From Streptococcus thermophilus (GTDB lineage Bacteria > Actinomycetota > Actinomycetes > Mycobacteriales > Mycobacteriaceae): DNA of 64,000 nt. The notes below the pieces were generated by a model. The model was given only the letters and a program-made list of their open reading frames with translations. It was not told where the DNA came from and did no database searches. Where the stretch lies: the NCBI GenBank assembly GCA_900618065.1, contig UYIL01000003.1, positions 2,294,001 through 2,358,000 of the forward strand. Reading direction: 5' to 3'. Position 1 is the stretch's first letter. Each line of letters begins with the position of its first letter. Below are positions 34,055-42,379 of the stretch, piece by piece. The translations under genes were made by a program, and so were the position numbers.

Positions 34055-34909
34055 ATGGCTGACTACAACCGCATTGAAGACCTTGCAAACGCAACCGCAT
34101 TCGACGTTAATGGCGACAAGGTTGGTGGCGTAAAGGACGTTTACGTTAACGACACCACCGGCCAGCCGGACTTCGTCTCCGTCAACCACGGCCTGTTCGG
34201 TGGCGGCGACTCCATCGTTCCGCTGCGTGGCCACTCCCTGCAGGACGGCGAGCTGCACCTGGCTTTTGCTAAGGACCGCATCGAGGACGCTCCGGACCTG
34301 GACGAGAACGGCCACCTGACCAACGCTGACCAGGAGGCTTTCTACCGCCACTACGGTCTCGAGGGCGTCGAGGACCGCACCCAGTACGAGACCGGCGCTC
34401 CGGCTGCTGGCGCTGCTGCCGGTGCAGGCGCTGGTGCTGGTTACGGCGAGCACGCTGCTGACCGCGACCGCGCTGAGTTCGCTGACCGCGAGGGCGTTGC
34501 TGCAGACAACGACGGTTCCATCGTTCGTTCCGAGGAGCAGCTCAACGTTAACAAGGAGCGCGTCGAGTCCGGCCAGGTCCGCCTGCGCAAGTACGTCGTT
34601 CACGAGACCGAGACCGTTGAGGTTCCGGTTGAGCGTGAAGAGGTCCGCGTTACCCGCGAGCCGATCTCCGAGGCAGACCGCGCTAACTACGACGGCCAGC
34701 TCGGCGAGCAGGAAGCATCCGTCACCCTGCACGAGGACCGCGTGAACGTCTCCAAGGAGTCCGTCCCGGTCGAGAAGGTTTCCCTGGACAAGGACACCGT
34801 TCAGGAGACCCACCAGGTCTCCGAGGACGTTGCTAAGGAGCGCATCGAGACCGACGGCAACGTTGTCGACGAGACCGCTCGCGACATCCGCCCGGAGGAC
34901 CAGCGCTAA
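34055..34909 (+). CDS. PRC-barrel / DUF2382 protein
   Basis: 284 residues. N-terminal PRC-barrel (about 5-85: ATAFDVNGDKVGGVKDVYVN, PDFVSVNHGLFGG), a short Ala/Gly linker, then a DUF2382 domain (about 160-270: RSEEQLNVNKERVESGQVRL, TVEVPVEREEVRVTREP, EERIETDGNV-like end). Such proteins are highly acidic, soluble and often induced by general stress in actinobacteria. Codon use is strongly biased to preferred codons (GTT, GCT, CGC, AAC), which suggests high expression. The ribosome site AAGGAG is strong. Two hairpins follow. Its molecular function is unknown. Confidence 0.85.
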   Translation: MADYNRIEDLANATAFDVNGDKVGGVKDVYVNDTTGQPDFVSVNHGLFGGGDSIVPLRGHSLQDGELHLAFAKDRIEDAPDLDENGHLTNADQEAFYRHYGLEGVEDRTQYETGAPAAGAAAGAGAGAGYGEHAADRDRAEFADREGVAADNDGSIVRSEEQLNVNKERVESGQVRLRKYVVHETETVEVPVEREEVRVTREPISEADRANYDGQLGEQEASVTLHEDRVNVSKESVPVEKVSLDKDTVQETHQVSEDVAKERIETDGNVVDETARDIRPEDQR

Positions 34910-34912
34910 AAC

Positions 34913-34981
34913 GTTACTTAGCGCAAAGCGCTAAGTAACCTCCCTCTCTGGAAAGTGCCCCGGCTTTGGCCGGGGCACTTT
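34913..34981 (+). terminator. Two hairpins after the PRC-barrel gene
   Basis: First hairpin: perfect 12-bp arms gttacttagcgc / gcgctaagtaac with a 3-nt loop (34913-34939). Second: aaagtgccccgg / ccggggcacttt (about 34952-34981), a Rho-independent type with a T-run. Confidence 0.85.
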
Positions 34982-35085
34982 CACGTGTTTATGTGCCTGG
35001 GCCTTCTCGCGCACGTCTCGCCCACCGGCGGCTGCCCCGCGCTCGCCTGCCCCGCCGCCTCGGCCCCGCGACCCTGCCCCTTCGC

Positions 35086-35190
35086 GGGCTGGAATACTGC
35101 TCGAGCTTATTCACCGGGAAGCATGCTTTTGACCTGCAAGTTTAGTTGAGCAGTATTCCGGAAACGGTCCAGTAGTATTCCATCACCGCG
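35086..35190. repeat. Hairpin-bearing direct repeat, copy A
   Basis: Contains perfect arms ggaatactgctc (35091-35102) and gagcagtattcc (35148-35159), with a third related half-site agtagtattcca (35171-35182). About 90% identical over 100 bp to copy B at 35316-35421. Confidence 0.85.
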
Positions 35191-35243
35191 GGGCGCGCCG
35201 GCCCCTAACCATGCTTGAGCCAGGCTGGGCACAACAATTCGGG

Positions 35244-35300
35244 TTATTCCTTGTCGCTCGCGCTATCCGAACCGCCAGGCTCAGATCCCGAACCGCCGAA
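35244..35300 (-). pseudogene. Short copy of the FUSC gene 3' tail
   Basis: Minus-strand codons read GGSGSEPGGSDSASDKE-stop, like the end of the FUSC protein (SGSGADGSGDKE-stop), and the following ~60 bp also resemble the sequence after that gene. It is part of a tandem duplication of about 230 bp that includes repeat copy A. The similarity is in low-complexity sequence, so it is less certain than the fprA and purA cases. Confidence 0.5.
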
Positions 35301-35315
35301 GCCCGCCCCTTCAGG

Positions 35316-35421
35316 GCGCTGGAATACTGCTCGAGCTTATTCACCGGGACGCATGCTTTTGACCTGCGGGTTTAGTTGAGCAGTATTCCGGAAACGGCCC
35401 AGTAGTATTCCACAGCGGCGG
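35316..35421. repeat. Hairpin-bearing direct repeat, copy B
   Basis: Arms ggaatactgctc (35321-35332) and gagcagtattcc (35378-35389), same layout as copy A 230 bp away. It lies 60 bp beyond the FUSC stop and may serve as its 3' hairpin. Confidence 0.85.
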
Positions 35422-35480
35422 GGTTCGCAGGCGTCTGGCTGTGCTGACCGGGCTGGCCGTGCTGAGCGCAGCTATCCGGG

Positions 35481-36806
35481 TTACTCCTTGTCCCCCGAAC
35501 CATCAGCCCCGGAACCCGAACCAGACTGTCTGGGGGCTTCGCGCAGATCCGGCTCGTACGCCGGGGTCTCGGACGTCGGCGCCAGGACGGCAATGGCGGA
35601 CTCGCGGGACCAGCCGCAAATCTGCAGCATATCGACGATCAGGGAGCGGGACTGGGCCAGCACGACAGCCGCAGACAGGGCTGGCCGGGATTGTGACGAG
35701 TCACCACTGTCGCCAGGAGAAGAACCAGCCGGGGTGTGAGTGGACGCGTCCGATGGTGAGAACACGCTCTCTGAAACCCCGGCCGGCGGCTGGGCGGATG
35801 GATCGAGAACGTCGAGGCCAGCTTCGGCAGCCAGGTCGCGCAGCCGGTTCGTCAGCGCGGGCACGCCTTGCGCCTGGGAGATCTTGGCGTTAACGTCCAA
35901 GATGGCGGCCAGGTCCAAAGTGACGGCGGACAACTGGTCGAGCAGCCAGATCTGTTTCGGGGAGACGGGGTCGTTGTCCTCGGCCAGGACAAGGGCACGG
36001 CGGGCCAGCACGCGGGTAGTGCGGATCGCATTGTCGGTCGGCGTGACCATCTTCTCTAACGCGTCAACGTACCGGCGGGAGCGCCACAGAAACGGCGACA
36101 GCCGCGCAGATTCGCGGCCGGATTTCGTGGCGGCCGTGATCGCCTCAATGTCGTTCTGGGTGCCGCGGATGGCCGACAAGGCTTCGGCGACTTGGGTGGG
36201 GTCTTGCGTGAGGAGGGCGTGGGAGACGTCGTTAAGCACACTGCTGAGCACGCGCAGAACGTTGGAGATTTCGTGGCGTGCTGTCGCGAGCGGCGCTGAT
36301 GGCAGAAGCGCAATCACCGCGAGGCCGACTGCGGAACCGATGAACGCGTCGATCGTGCGGTCGATGCCGGTGACGTCCGCGTCGGGCGGCATGATTGTGG
36401 CGATGAGGATCGAGCCGATGGCCACCTGATTAGCCACCAGCACCGACTTCGAGAAAAATCCCGCGAACAGCAACGACACCCCGACAGCCAGCGCGATCTG
36501 CCAGCCGCCGGTGCCCAGCGGGGCGAAGAGGAAATCGCCGACCAGGACGCCAAGGATGCAGCCGAGGGCCATGTCGAAGGCGCGGTTGATGCGCTCGCCA
36601 CCCGAGATGCCCACGATGATGACCACGGAGATCGGCGCGAAGAATGGCTGGGGGTGCCCCACCCACTCATGCGCGATGAAGTACGCCAACCCGGCCGCAA
36701 TGCCCACCTGAATAGCCGCCAGCAGACGCTGGCGCACACGCCGAAACCGCGCACCGATCGAATTCTCGACGGCCACGATGCGCTCACGGGTGGACATTTT
36801 CTCCAT
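35481..36806 (-). CDS. FUSC-family membrane protein
   Basis: 441 residues. Six hydrophobic segments in the first 180 residues (AAIQVGIAAGLAYFIA, FFAPISVVIIVGI, MALGCILGVLVGDFLF, WQIALAVGVSLLFAGFF, VAIGSILIATIM, AFIGSAVGLAVIALL), as in FUSC/aromatic-acid exporter proteins. A cytosolic helical domain and a Ser/Gly/Glu-rich tail follow. FUSC proteins export aromatic acids or related compounds, but the substrate is unknown here. The ATG at 36806 is used; an ATG at 36797 has GGAG before it. The 3' tail is low-complexity and appears duplicated downstream. It lies just downstream of fba on the same strand, 57 bp away. Confidence 0.8.
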   Translation of the reverse strand: MEKMSTRERIVAVENSIGARFRRVRQRLLAAIQVGIAAGLAYFIAHEWVGHPQPFFAPISVVIIVGISGGERINRAFDMALGCILGVLVGDFLFAPLGTGGWQIALAVGVSLLFAGFFSKSVLVANQVAIGSILIATIMPPDADVTGIDRTIDAFIGSAVGLAVIALLPSAPLATARHEISNVLRVLSSVLNDVSHALLTQDPTQVAEALSAIRGTQNDIEAITAATKSGRESARLSPFLWRSRRYVDALEKMVTPTDNAIRTTRVLARRALVLAEDNDPVSPKQIWLLDQLSAVTLDLAAILDVNAKISQAQGVPALTNRLRDLAAEAGLDVLDPSAQPPAGVSESVFSPSDASTHTPAGSSPGDSGDSSQSRPALSAAVVLAQSRSLIVDMLQICGWSRESAIAVLAPTSETPAYEPDLREAPRQSGSGSGADGSGDKE

Positions 36807-36863
36807 ACAGACATGGTAAAGGCCCCAGTCAAACCGGGGCCCTCAACGGAGAAAAACCAGTGC

Positions 36864-37898
36864 CTACTTGGACACGGTCTTACCCACAGACTTCAGGTTC
36901 TCGCAGGCCACGACAACACGGTCAGCCATGGACTGCTCGGCCTTCTTCATGTAAGAACGCGGGTCGTAGGCCTTCTTGTTGCCCACCTCACCGTCGATCT
37001 TCAGCACACCGTCGTAGTTTTCGAACATGTGGGACGCGACCGGGCGGGTGAACGCGTACTGGGTGTCCGTGTCCACGTTCATCTTCACCACACCGTAAGA
37101 CAGAGCCTGCTCGATCTTCTCTGCCTCAGAACCGGAGCCGCCGTGGAAGACAAAGTCGAACGGCTGGTCACCCGCGGACAGGCCGAGCTTCTCCACAGCG
37201 GCCTGCTGGCCCATCTCCAACACCTCCGGCTTGAGCTTCACGTTGCCCGGCTTGTACACGCCGTGCACGTTGCCGAACGTCGCAGCCAGCAGGTAACGGC
37301 CGTTCTCGCCGGTGCCGATCGCGTCGATGGTCTTCTCGAAGTCCTCGCGCGTGGTGTACAGGTTCGCGCCGGCCTTCGCCTGGACGCCGTCCTCCTCGCC
37401 GCCGACGACACCGATCTCCACCTCGAGGATGATGTTCGCCTTGTGAGCCTTCTCCAGCAGCTCCTGGGCAATCTCCAGGTTCTCGTCGATCGGGATAGCG
37501 GAGCCGTCCCACATGTGGGACTGGAACAGCGGCAGCTCGCCAGCGTCCACGCGCTCCTGCGAAATCGCGATCAGCGGGCGCACGTACTCGTCCAGGACTT
37601 CCTTCTGGCAGTGGTCGGTGTGCAGCGCCACGTTGATGTCATAGTGCTCCGCGACCTCGTGAGCGAACGCAGCCAGTGCCTTCGCGCCGGCGACCTTGTT
37701 CTTCACCGACTGGCCGGAACCGAACTCCGCGCCACCAGTGGAGAACTGGATGATGCCGTCCGACTCTGCCTCCGCGAAACCGCGCAGAGCAGCGTTGATC
37801 GTCTCCGAGGACGTGCAGTTGATGGCCGGGAAGGCGAAGCCGCCCTGCTTGGCCGTGTCGAGCATCTGGTTGTAAACCTCAGGGGTTGCAATAGGCAT
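36864..37898 (-). CDS. fba: Fructose-bisphosphate aldolase, class II
   Basis: 344 residues, the length of class II aldolases, which split fructose 1,6-bisphosphate in glycolysis with a zinc ion. Zn-binding and catalytic segments: NVALHTDHCQK (Asp and His), ILEVEIGVVGGEEDGV, FGNVHGVY (His) and FDFVFHGGSGS (His). The later KMNVDTDTQYAFTR is the phosphate-binding region. High use of preferred codons fits a strongly expressed core gene. The start ATG at 37898 has AAAGGA upstream. Confidence 0.97.
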   Translation of the reverse strand: MPIATPEVYNQMLDTAKQGGFAFPAINCTSSETINAALRGFAEAESDGIIQFSTGGAEFGSGQSVKNKVAGAKALAAFAHEVAEHYDINVALHTDHCQKEVLDEYVRPLIAISQERVDAGELPLFQSHMWDGSAIPIDENLEIAQELLEKAHKANIILEVEIGVVGGEEDGVQAKAGANLYTTREDFEKTIDAIGTGENGRYLLAATFGNVHGVYKPGNVKLKPEVLEMGQQAAVEKLGLSAGDQPFDFVFHGGSGSEAEKIEQALSYGVVKMNVDTDTQYAFTRPVASHMFENYDGVLKIDGEVGNKKAYDPRSYMKKAEQSMADRVVVACENLKSVGKTVSK

Positions 37899-37970
37899 GG
37901 GGAGTCCTTTTCACTCGCGTGCGTCTTTCACCCCCAGTATGCCCGTGTTGCAGCCCCGGCGCAGCAGCTT

Positions 37971-39143
37971 TCACCTCGCCGCGAGTTTCGCCGCGGCCTC
38001 CAGAAGCATCCAGCCAGACAGCTGCACCGACAGATCACGTTCAGCAATGCGCGGCGCACTCACCGCCTCGCTTATCGACGCCGGCCCCATCCCATAGTTA
38101 TGCGGCAACCGCGCCCCCCGCGTCCAACGCGCCGGGAAAATCGGCAAACCATCGACCTCGAGACGGTTCTTCCACAACGCATCCGCACTGGCCATGACCA
38201 GCCGTTCCGCGGCCTTCGCGGTGGCAGCGTTGGCCGGATCGTCCGGCAACCGGACCGCCACGTCCGCCAGGTAACGGGCCAGAATGCCCTTGAACAGGCC
38301 GCCGTCGCCGGCCGCCGCTCCATCGGGCCCGCCGTCTGCCGGATTGTCGATCACACCCGCCGGCGTTGCCAGGTGCATCCCAATCGCCTGCACCAGCGCG
38401 CGGATCTGCGCAATGTACTCCATCTGCGCTTCGGGCTGATCCTCCAACGCCAGCGCGATCTCTAGCGCCGCGCCCAGGACCGTGCCTTGGTTGTAGGTGT
38501 AGGTGATGGGGGTGGGGCGGGGGCCGTCGACAAGCAAGCGAATACCGTCCTGGATTAGCCCGCTATCCGCGTGCAAGTTGGCGAAGATCCAGTCCATAAC
38601 TTCGCGCGCTTTATCCACCCTGCCCGTGCGCGCCATCATGATCGCCGCCGGGCCATTCGCCGGCACGTTGAAGAAGTTCTCGTCTGTGCGCCACGGCAGC
38701 ACACCAGTCAACGAATCCAGCCCGGCGAGGATGTTGAACTCCAAGTCAACCAGCTGCTTCGGACGGCTGACCTGCTGCGAGTCTGTCACGCGGTTGAGCG
38801 CCAAAGCGAGCCAGGCTTTGTCGTCGTAGTAGCGGTTCTTGCTCACGTTGCCGCGGTTGCGGATCCTAATCGCGCGCATCGTCCGCACAATCACCGCGCG
38901 GCGGGCCTTCGTCGACCGGCGCTGCTCCGCATCGATCAAGCAGTCCAAGTAGTGAGCCTGCCACCAGTAATGCCACGTCGCGAACGTTTTCTCCCGCGCT
39001 GTCGGCGGCCACGCCGTCACCGCCAGATTCGTCCGGGGAAGACCCCACAGGCGCGAAGCGTGACGATCCTGAATCGCCATCTCCGCCAAATCCGCCCGAT
39101 GCGCCCACGTCTCCGGCACGGGGCCCGCATTCCCATTGCTCAC
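37971..39143 (-). CDS. Glycoside hydrolase family 76-type protein
   Basis: 390 residues from a GTG at 39143. The catalytic double aspartate of GH76 (endo-alpha-1,6-mannanase type) is visible in NRYYDDKAWLALAL (about residues 105-118). Other family features are WHYWWQAHYLDCLID, PITYTYNQGTVLGAALE and AADGGLFKGILARYLAD-like, an alpha/alpha barrel pattern. No signal peptide is seen, so it is probably cytosolic; such homologues are found next to fba in corynebacteria. Substrates could be mannose-containing glycolipids of the cell envelope, but this is inference. Confidence 0.85.
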   Translation of the reverse strand: MSNGNAGPVPETWAHRADLAEMAIQDRHASRLWGLPRTNLAVTAWPPTAREKTFATWHYWWQAHYLDCLIDAEQRRSTKARRAVIVRTMRAIRIRNRGNVSKNRYYDDKAWLALALNRVTDSQQVSRPKQLVDLEFNILAGLDSLTGVLPWRTDENFFNVPANGPAAIMMARTGRVDKAREVMDWIFANLHADSGLIQDGIRLLVDGPRPTPITYTYNQGTVLGAALEIALALEDQPEAQMEYIAQIRALVQAIGMHLATPAGVIDNPADGGPDGAAAGDGGLFKGILARYLADVAVRLPDDPANAATAKAAERLVMASADALWKNRLEVDGLPIFPARWTRGARLPHNYGMGPASISEAVSAPRIAERDLSVQLSGWMLLEAAAKLAAR

Positions 39144-39795
39144 GAATCTCTCACCTGATGGTTCTGTTGTAATGCCGTATCAATTATCGCAGTTTTCGAC
39201 GCCTACGTTAGGTTTTACATTCTCCCTCAAGTTATTTTCCATCATCTTTTGCGGAACGTGGGGAGGCGGCGCGGAGCGCTGCGATCCAGCGCGTTGCACC
39301 GGCCTGGTTCGGCCCGTTGCACCGGCCCAGTTCGGCGCGTTGCACCGGCCTGTTTCGGCGCGTTGGCTCGGCATGACAGCTCGGTCAGACACAGTAGAGC
39401 CTATCCCGAACTCAACCTCACACGTCCCACCTGTCATTTCTACACCATTAGGCCAATGCAACCCGTTGGCAACCTCGAAGCCCGGGGTTCCACATATAAA
39501 CCGAACCTTATTTTCGTGCCGTTTGAATCCACCCCGGAAAGCACCAGGTCGGCTGTTACATGAGAGGCACTAGTTACTTTCCGCGTGCACGGCACGAAAA
39601 TGCGTTCGATGTTATGGATTGCTGTTCCAAGTAGCACTATCGGCCTTACTCCCGGCACCGGGGCGCCGCTCGCCATGGCCCGCCGGTCAGCTCGCCCCGT
39701 CGGTCAGCTCGCCCCGCCGGTCAGCTCGCCCCGTCGCGAACCTTCGCTACCACCGAGCACCTTCGCCACCACGCCGAGCTCCGTCACCCCCGCCG
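39144..39795. other. Repeat-rich spacer upstream of GH76
   Basis: About 650 bp with no credible gene. It contains 3.3 copies of a 23-bp tandem repeat (39291-39366, unit gcgttgcaccggcctggttc + ggc). A long hairpin has outer arms ttttcgtgccgt (39511-39522) / acggcacgaaaa (39589-39600) and inner arms cggaaag (39535-39541) / ctttccg (39577-39583). Three copies of a 17-bp repeat (gccggtcagctcgcccc) lie at 39682-39732. Confidence 0.75.
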
Positions 39796-40521
39796 TCACC
39801 ACGCCTGCGAGAGGTCCGCGTGTTGACGGATCCACGCGTGCATCGCAATACCAGCCGCTACCCCGGCGTTGATTGACCGTGTCGACCCGAACTGCGCAAT
39901 CGAACACGTCATTACCGCCGCCTGCTGAGCCTCGGCAGTCACCCCGGGGCCTTCCTGGCCGAACAGGAGGACGCACTCCCTCGGCAGCTCGGCAGTCTCG
40001 AGGGGTACGCAGCCGGGGGTGTTATCGATAGCCACGATGGCAAGGCCCCGCTCGGCAGACCATTCCAGCAGGTCAGCGATGGTCTCATGGTGGATGATGT
40101 GCTGGTAGCGGTCGGTCACCATCGCCCCGCGCCGGTTCCACCGCTTACGACCCACGATGTGCACTGCCTCTGCCATGAAAGCGTTCGCCGTGCGGACGAC
40201 AGTGCCGATGTTCATATCGTTCTCGAAGTTCTCGATCGCAACATGGAACGGGTGCCGGCGCCGATCCAGATCTTCCCGAATCGCATCGAGCGACCAGTAC
40301 CGGTAAGCATCGACGACGTTGCGGCGGTCGCCTTCCTGCAGAAAAGCCCGGTCGTAGCGGGGATCAGTGGGCCAATCGCCCTCCCAAGGCCCGACCCCGT
40401 GCCGGCCTTCTTGCCACTCGGTGGGGCCGCGGCCCTGCGAGTCGGTTTCGGGGTGAAGCGGTTCGGGGTGAAGCGGTTCGGGGTGAAGCGGTTCAGGGTG
40501 AAGCGGTTCGGGGTTATCCAA
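39796..40521 (-). CDS. TrmH/SpoU-family RNA methyltransferase
   Basis: 241 residues if translation begins at the TTG at 40521, which overlaps the pyrE stop (TTGGATAA arrangement). The SPOUT domain is clear: HVAIENFENDMNIGTVVRTA, VHIVGRKRWNRRGAM, ECVLLFGQEGPGVT, then FGSTRSINAGVAAGIAMHAW, the SAM-binding knot. These enzymes 2'-O-methylate tRNA or rRNA. The N-terminus is unusual: after DNPEP come repeated EPLHP units encoded by a 15-bp tandem repeat, which separate the start from the conserved domain. A later start inside the repeat region is possible. Coupled to pyrE. Confidence 0.88.
   Translation of the reverse strand: MDNPEPLHPEPLHPEPLHPEPLHPETDSQGRGPTEWQEGRHGVGPWEGDWPTDPRYDRAFLQEGDRRNVVDAYRYWSLDAIREDLDRRRHPFHVAIENFENDMNIGTVVRTANAFMAEAVHIVGRKRWNRRGAMVTDRYQHIIHHETIADLLEWSAERGLAIVAIDNTPGCVPLETAELPRECVLLFGQEGPGVTAEAQQAAVMTCSIAQFGSTRSINAGVAAGIAMHAWIRQHADLSQAW
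40447..40516. repeat. 15-bp tandem repeat at the trmH 5' end
   Basis: Four full units of ttcggggtgaagcgg (one with a single change) and a partial fifth. In the trmH frame they encode EPLHP repeats. Confidence 0.85.
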
Positions 40522-41152
40522 GGTCGAGGTCTTCGAGGGCGAGGAGGTGGCGGTAGGTAAGGCCGGCGTCGTTAAGCGCTTGGGCGGCACCCGTGGCTCG
40601 GTCGACGACGGTGGCCACCGCAACCACCTCGGCACCCTCGGCGCGGCAAGCTTCGACCGCGGTGAGCGGCGAGTTGCCCGTGGTCGTGGTGTCCTCGACG
40701 ACCAGGACGCGCTTGCCCTCGATGGACGGGCCCTCGATGCGGCGCTGCATGCCGTGCTTCTTGGTTTCCTTGCGGACAACGAAGGCGTCGATACGCCGGC
40801 CGGCCGCGTGCATGATCGCGGTGGCGACCGGGTCCGCGCCGAGAGTGAGGCCGCCGACGGCATCGAAGTCGAGGTCAGAGGTCATCTCGCGGATGAGCTT
40901 GCCGATCAGCGCGCTCGCCTCATGGTGCAGCGTCGCTCGGCGCAGGTCAACGTAGTAATCTGCCTCCGCGCCGGAACTCAGCGTCACCTTCCCGTGCACG
41001 ACCGCGAGCTCTTTCACCAGCTCCGCAAGACGAGCCTTGTCGCGCTGGTTGATGCCCGGGTGCGTGCCCTCGGGGTACTGCTTGCCAGTCGGGTTCGAAG
41101 GGTTGAAGTCGCGCGCGGAAGCCGCGCCGTCAGGCTGCTGTGGAGTAGTCAT
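40514..41152 (-). CDS. pyrE: Orotate phosphoribosyltransferase
   Basis: 212 residues. It converts orotate and PRPP to OMP in pyrimidine synthesis. The PRPP-binding loop is intact (VLVVEDTTTTGNSP, about 143-156), and the catalytic Lys region is VRKETKKHGMQRRIEGP. A short N-terminal extension of about 30 residues (MTTPQQPDGAASARDFNPSN) precedes the domain. The start has GGGGAGC. Its stop overlaps the TTG start of the trmH-type gene, so the two are coupled. Confidence 0.95.
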   Translation of the reverse strand: MTTPQQPDGAASARDFNPSNPTGKQYPEGTHPGINQRDKARLAELVKELAVVHGKVTLSSGAEADYYVDLRRATLHHEASALIGKLIREMTSDLDFDAVGGLTLGADPVATAIMHAAGRRIDAFVVRKETKKHGMQRRIEGPSIEGKRVLVVEDTTTTGNSPLTAVEACRAEGAEVVAVATVVDRATGAAQALNDAGLTYRHLLALEDLDLG

Positions 41153-41170
41153 GCTCCCCAGGGTAGCTGT

Positions 41171-42280
41171 TCAGCGCTCAGACTCGCTGGCGCTACCAGC
41201 GCCGTCGCCGAAAATTGAAGGGGGGTGGGGGCGGCGGGTGACGCGTGTGCCGTCGTTAAGCATGCGCCTGCGTTCGCCCGTCGCGATGGCGCTGACCTCG
41301 TCCGATCCCACTTCATGGTCCTCGATCGGGCCGCGCGCGCCGCCCGTGAGACGCGTCGGCATTGCCACGGGCTCCTCCGGCCGCACCACATGCGGCCGCA
41401 CCGGCTCCTCAGGTTCCAGCGGTTGCGCGGCGGGCAGCTGCGGCTCCCCCATCTCGCGCGACGGGCTGGCCACCTCCAGCGTCGGCCAGGTTTGCGGCGG
41501 GAGGGTGCGCGCGGCATCTGCAAGCAGCGCGAGCGGGGCGAACACAGACTCCCATTCAGGCTCATCCAGCTGCGCGATCACCCACTCAGTCTCAAACCAC
41601 ACCGCCGCGACCTGCTCCGGAAGCATCTCCACAGCAGTTTGCACACGGATATCAATCATCCGCTCAACCGGCCCCGCATCCGACGCCAACACCGTGAAAC
41701 CCTCCAGCTCAGCGACCTCCACCAAGTCCTCGACCGGCCCCTCGACGCCACGCCGCATATCGACGACAACATCGCTCACCATCCCCGTCCCCATCGCCAC
41801 CACAGGCGTGCCGGCAATATCAGCAATGCGCGTCTCATGCCCAAAACGCGTCCCGGTCAGCACATCCTTGAGCACAACGCCTGACGACGCCGCCCCCCGC
41901 GTCCACTCATCCGCCAAAAACTCATCATCCTTCGCGTAGGTGAAAGCATTCTCCTCAGCCCACTCACGCCAAGCCTTACGGCTCTTCGGGGTCTTTGGCC
42001 TTGCTTTCTCCGGATTGGCGGGGTCTTCCGCGGAGGCGTCGGGGTCGGCGGGCTCGCTCGGCTCATCTGGCTTGCCCGTTTTGCCGGGTTTTGCGGATCT
42101 GCCGGGTTTGCCGAGCTTCGGCAACTTCCAGCGCGTGGTGGCGGGAGCTGCCTCGGGCTCCGGCGCTGGTTCTGCAGGTTCCACTGCCTTTGCGGTCTTC
42201 TTCTTCGCAGAATCCGCGCGCCATAAAGCACCCGCCCCTCCAAGGGCGAGTACGGCCATAGCGAGAAGTGCGAAATCCAT
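41171..42280 (-). CDS. Membrane-anchored protein of unknown function
   Basis: 369 residues. One N-terminal membrane helix (LLAMAVLALGGAGALW), then a Pro/Lys/Glu-rich linker of about 70 residues, a folded region (about 100-260: KAWREWAEENAFTYAKDDEF, TRFGHETRIADIAGTPVVAM) and a disordered C-terminus. The middle domain looks like those of corynebacterial proteins encoded next to pyrE and a sulfurtransferase, but I know no function. It reads in the same direction as pyrE, 18 bp upstream, and may be co-transcribed. Confidence 0.65.
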   Translation of the reverse strand: MDFALLAMAVLALGGAGALWRADSAKKKTAKAVEPAEPAPEPEAAPATTRWKLPKLGKPGRSAKPGKTGKPDEPSEPADPDASAEDPANPEKARPKTPKSRKAWREWAEENAFTYAKDDEFLADEWTRGAASSGVVLKDVLTGTRFGHETRIADIAGTPVVAMGTGMVSDVVVDMRRGVEGPVEDLVEVAELEGFTVLASDAGPVERMIDIRVQTAVEMLPEQVAAVWFETEWVIAQLDEPEWESVFAPLALLADAARTLPPQTWPTLEVASPSREMGEPQLPAAQPLEPEEPVRPHVVRPEEPVAMPTRLTGGARGPIEDHEVGSDEVSAIATGERRRMLNDGTRVTRRPHPPSIFGDGAGSASESER

Positions 42281-42379
42281 CGTTAAGCACTCTAGTAGCA
42301 GGGGCTAACCATTACCCCGCGGGCACTGGTTAAGCAGCCACGCGGCCAGCGGCAACGCTAAGCCACCCGGGCACCCGTG

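Noticed and set aside
39440..39676. Minus-strand frame of 78 codons in the GH76 spacer
   Set aside because: It spans a long hairpin and repeats, has no ribosome site or recognisable domain.
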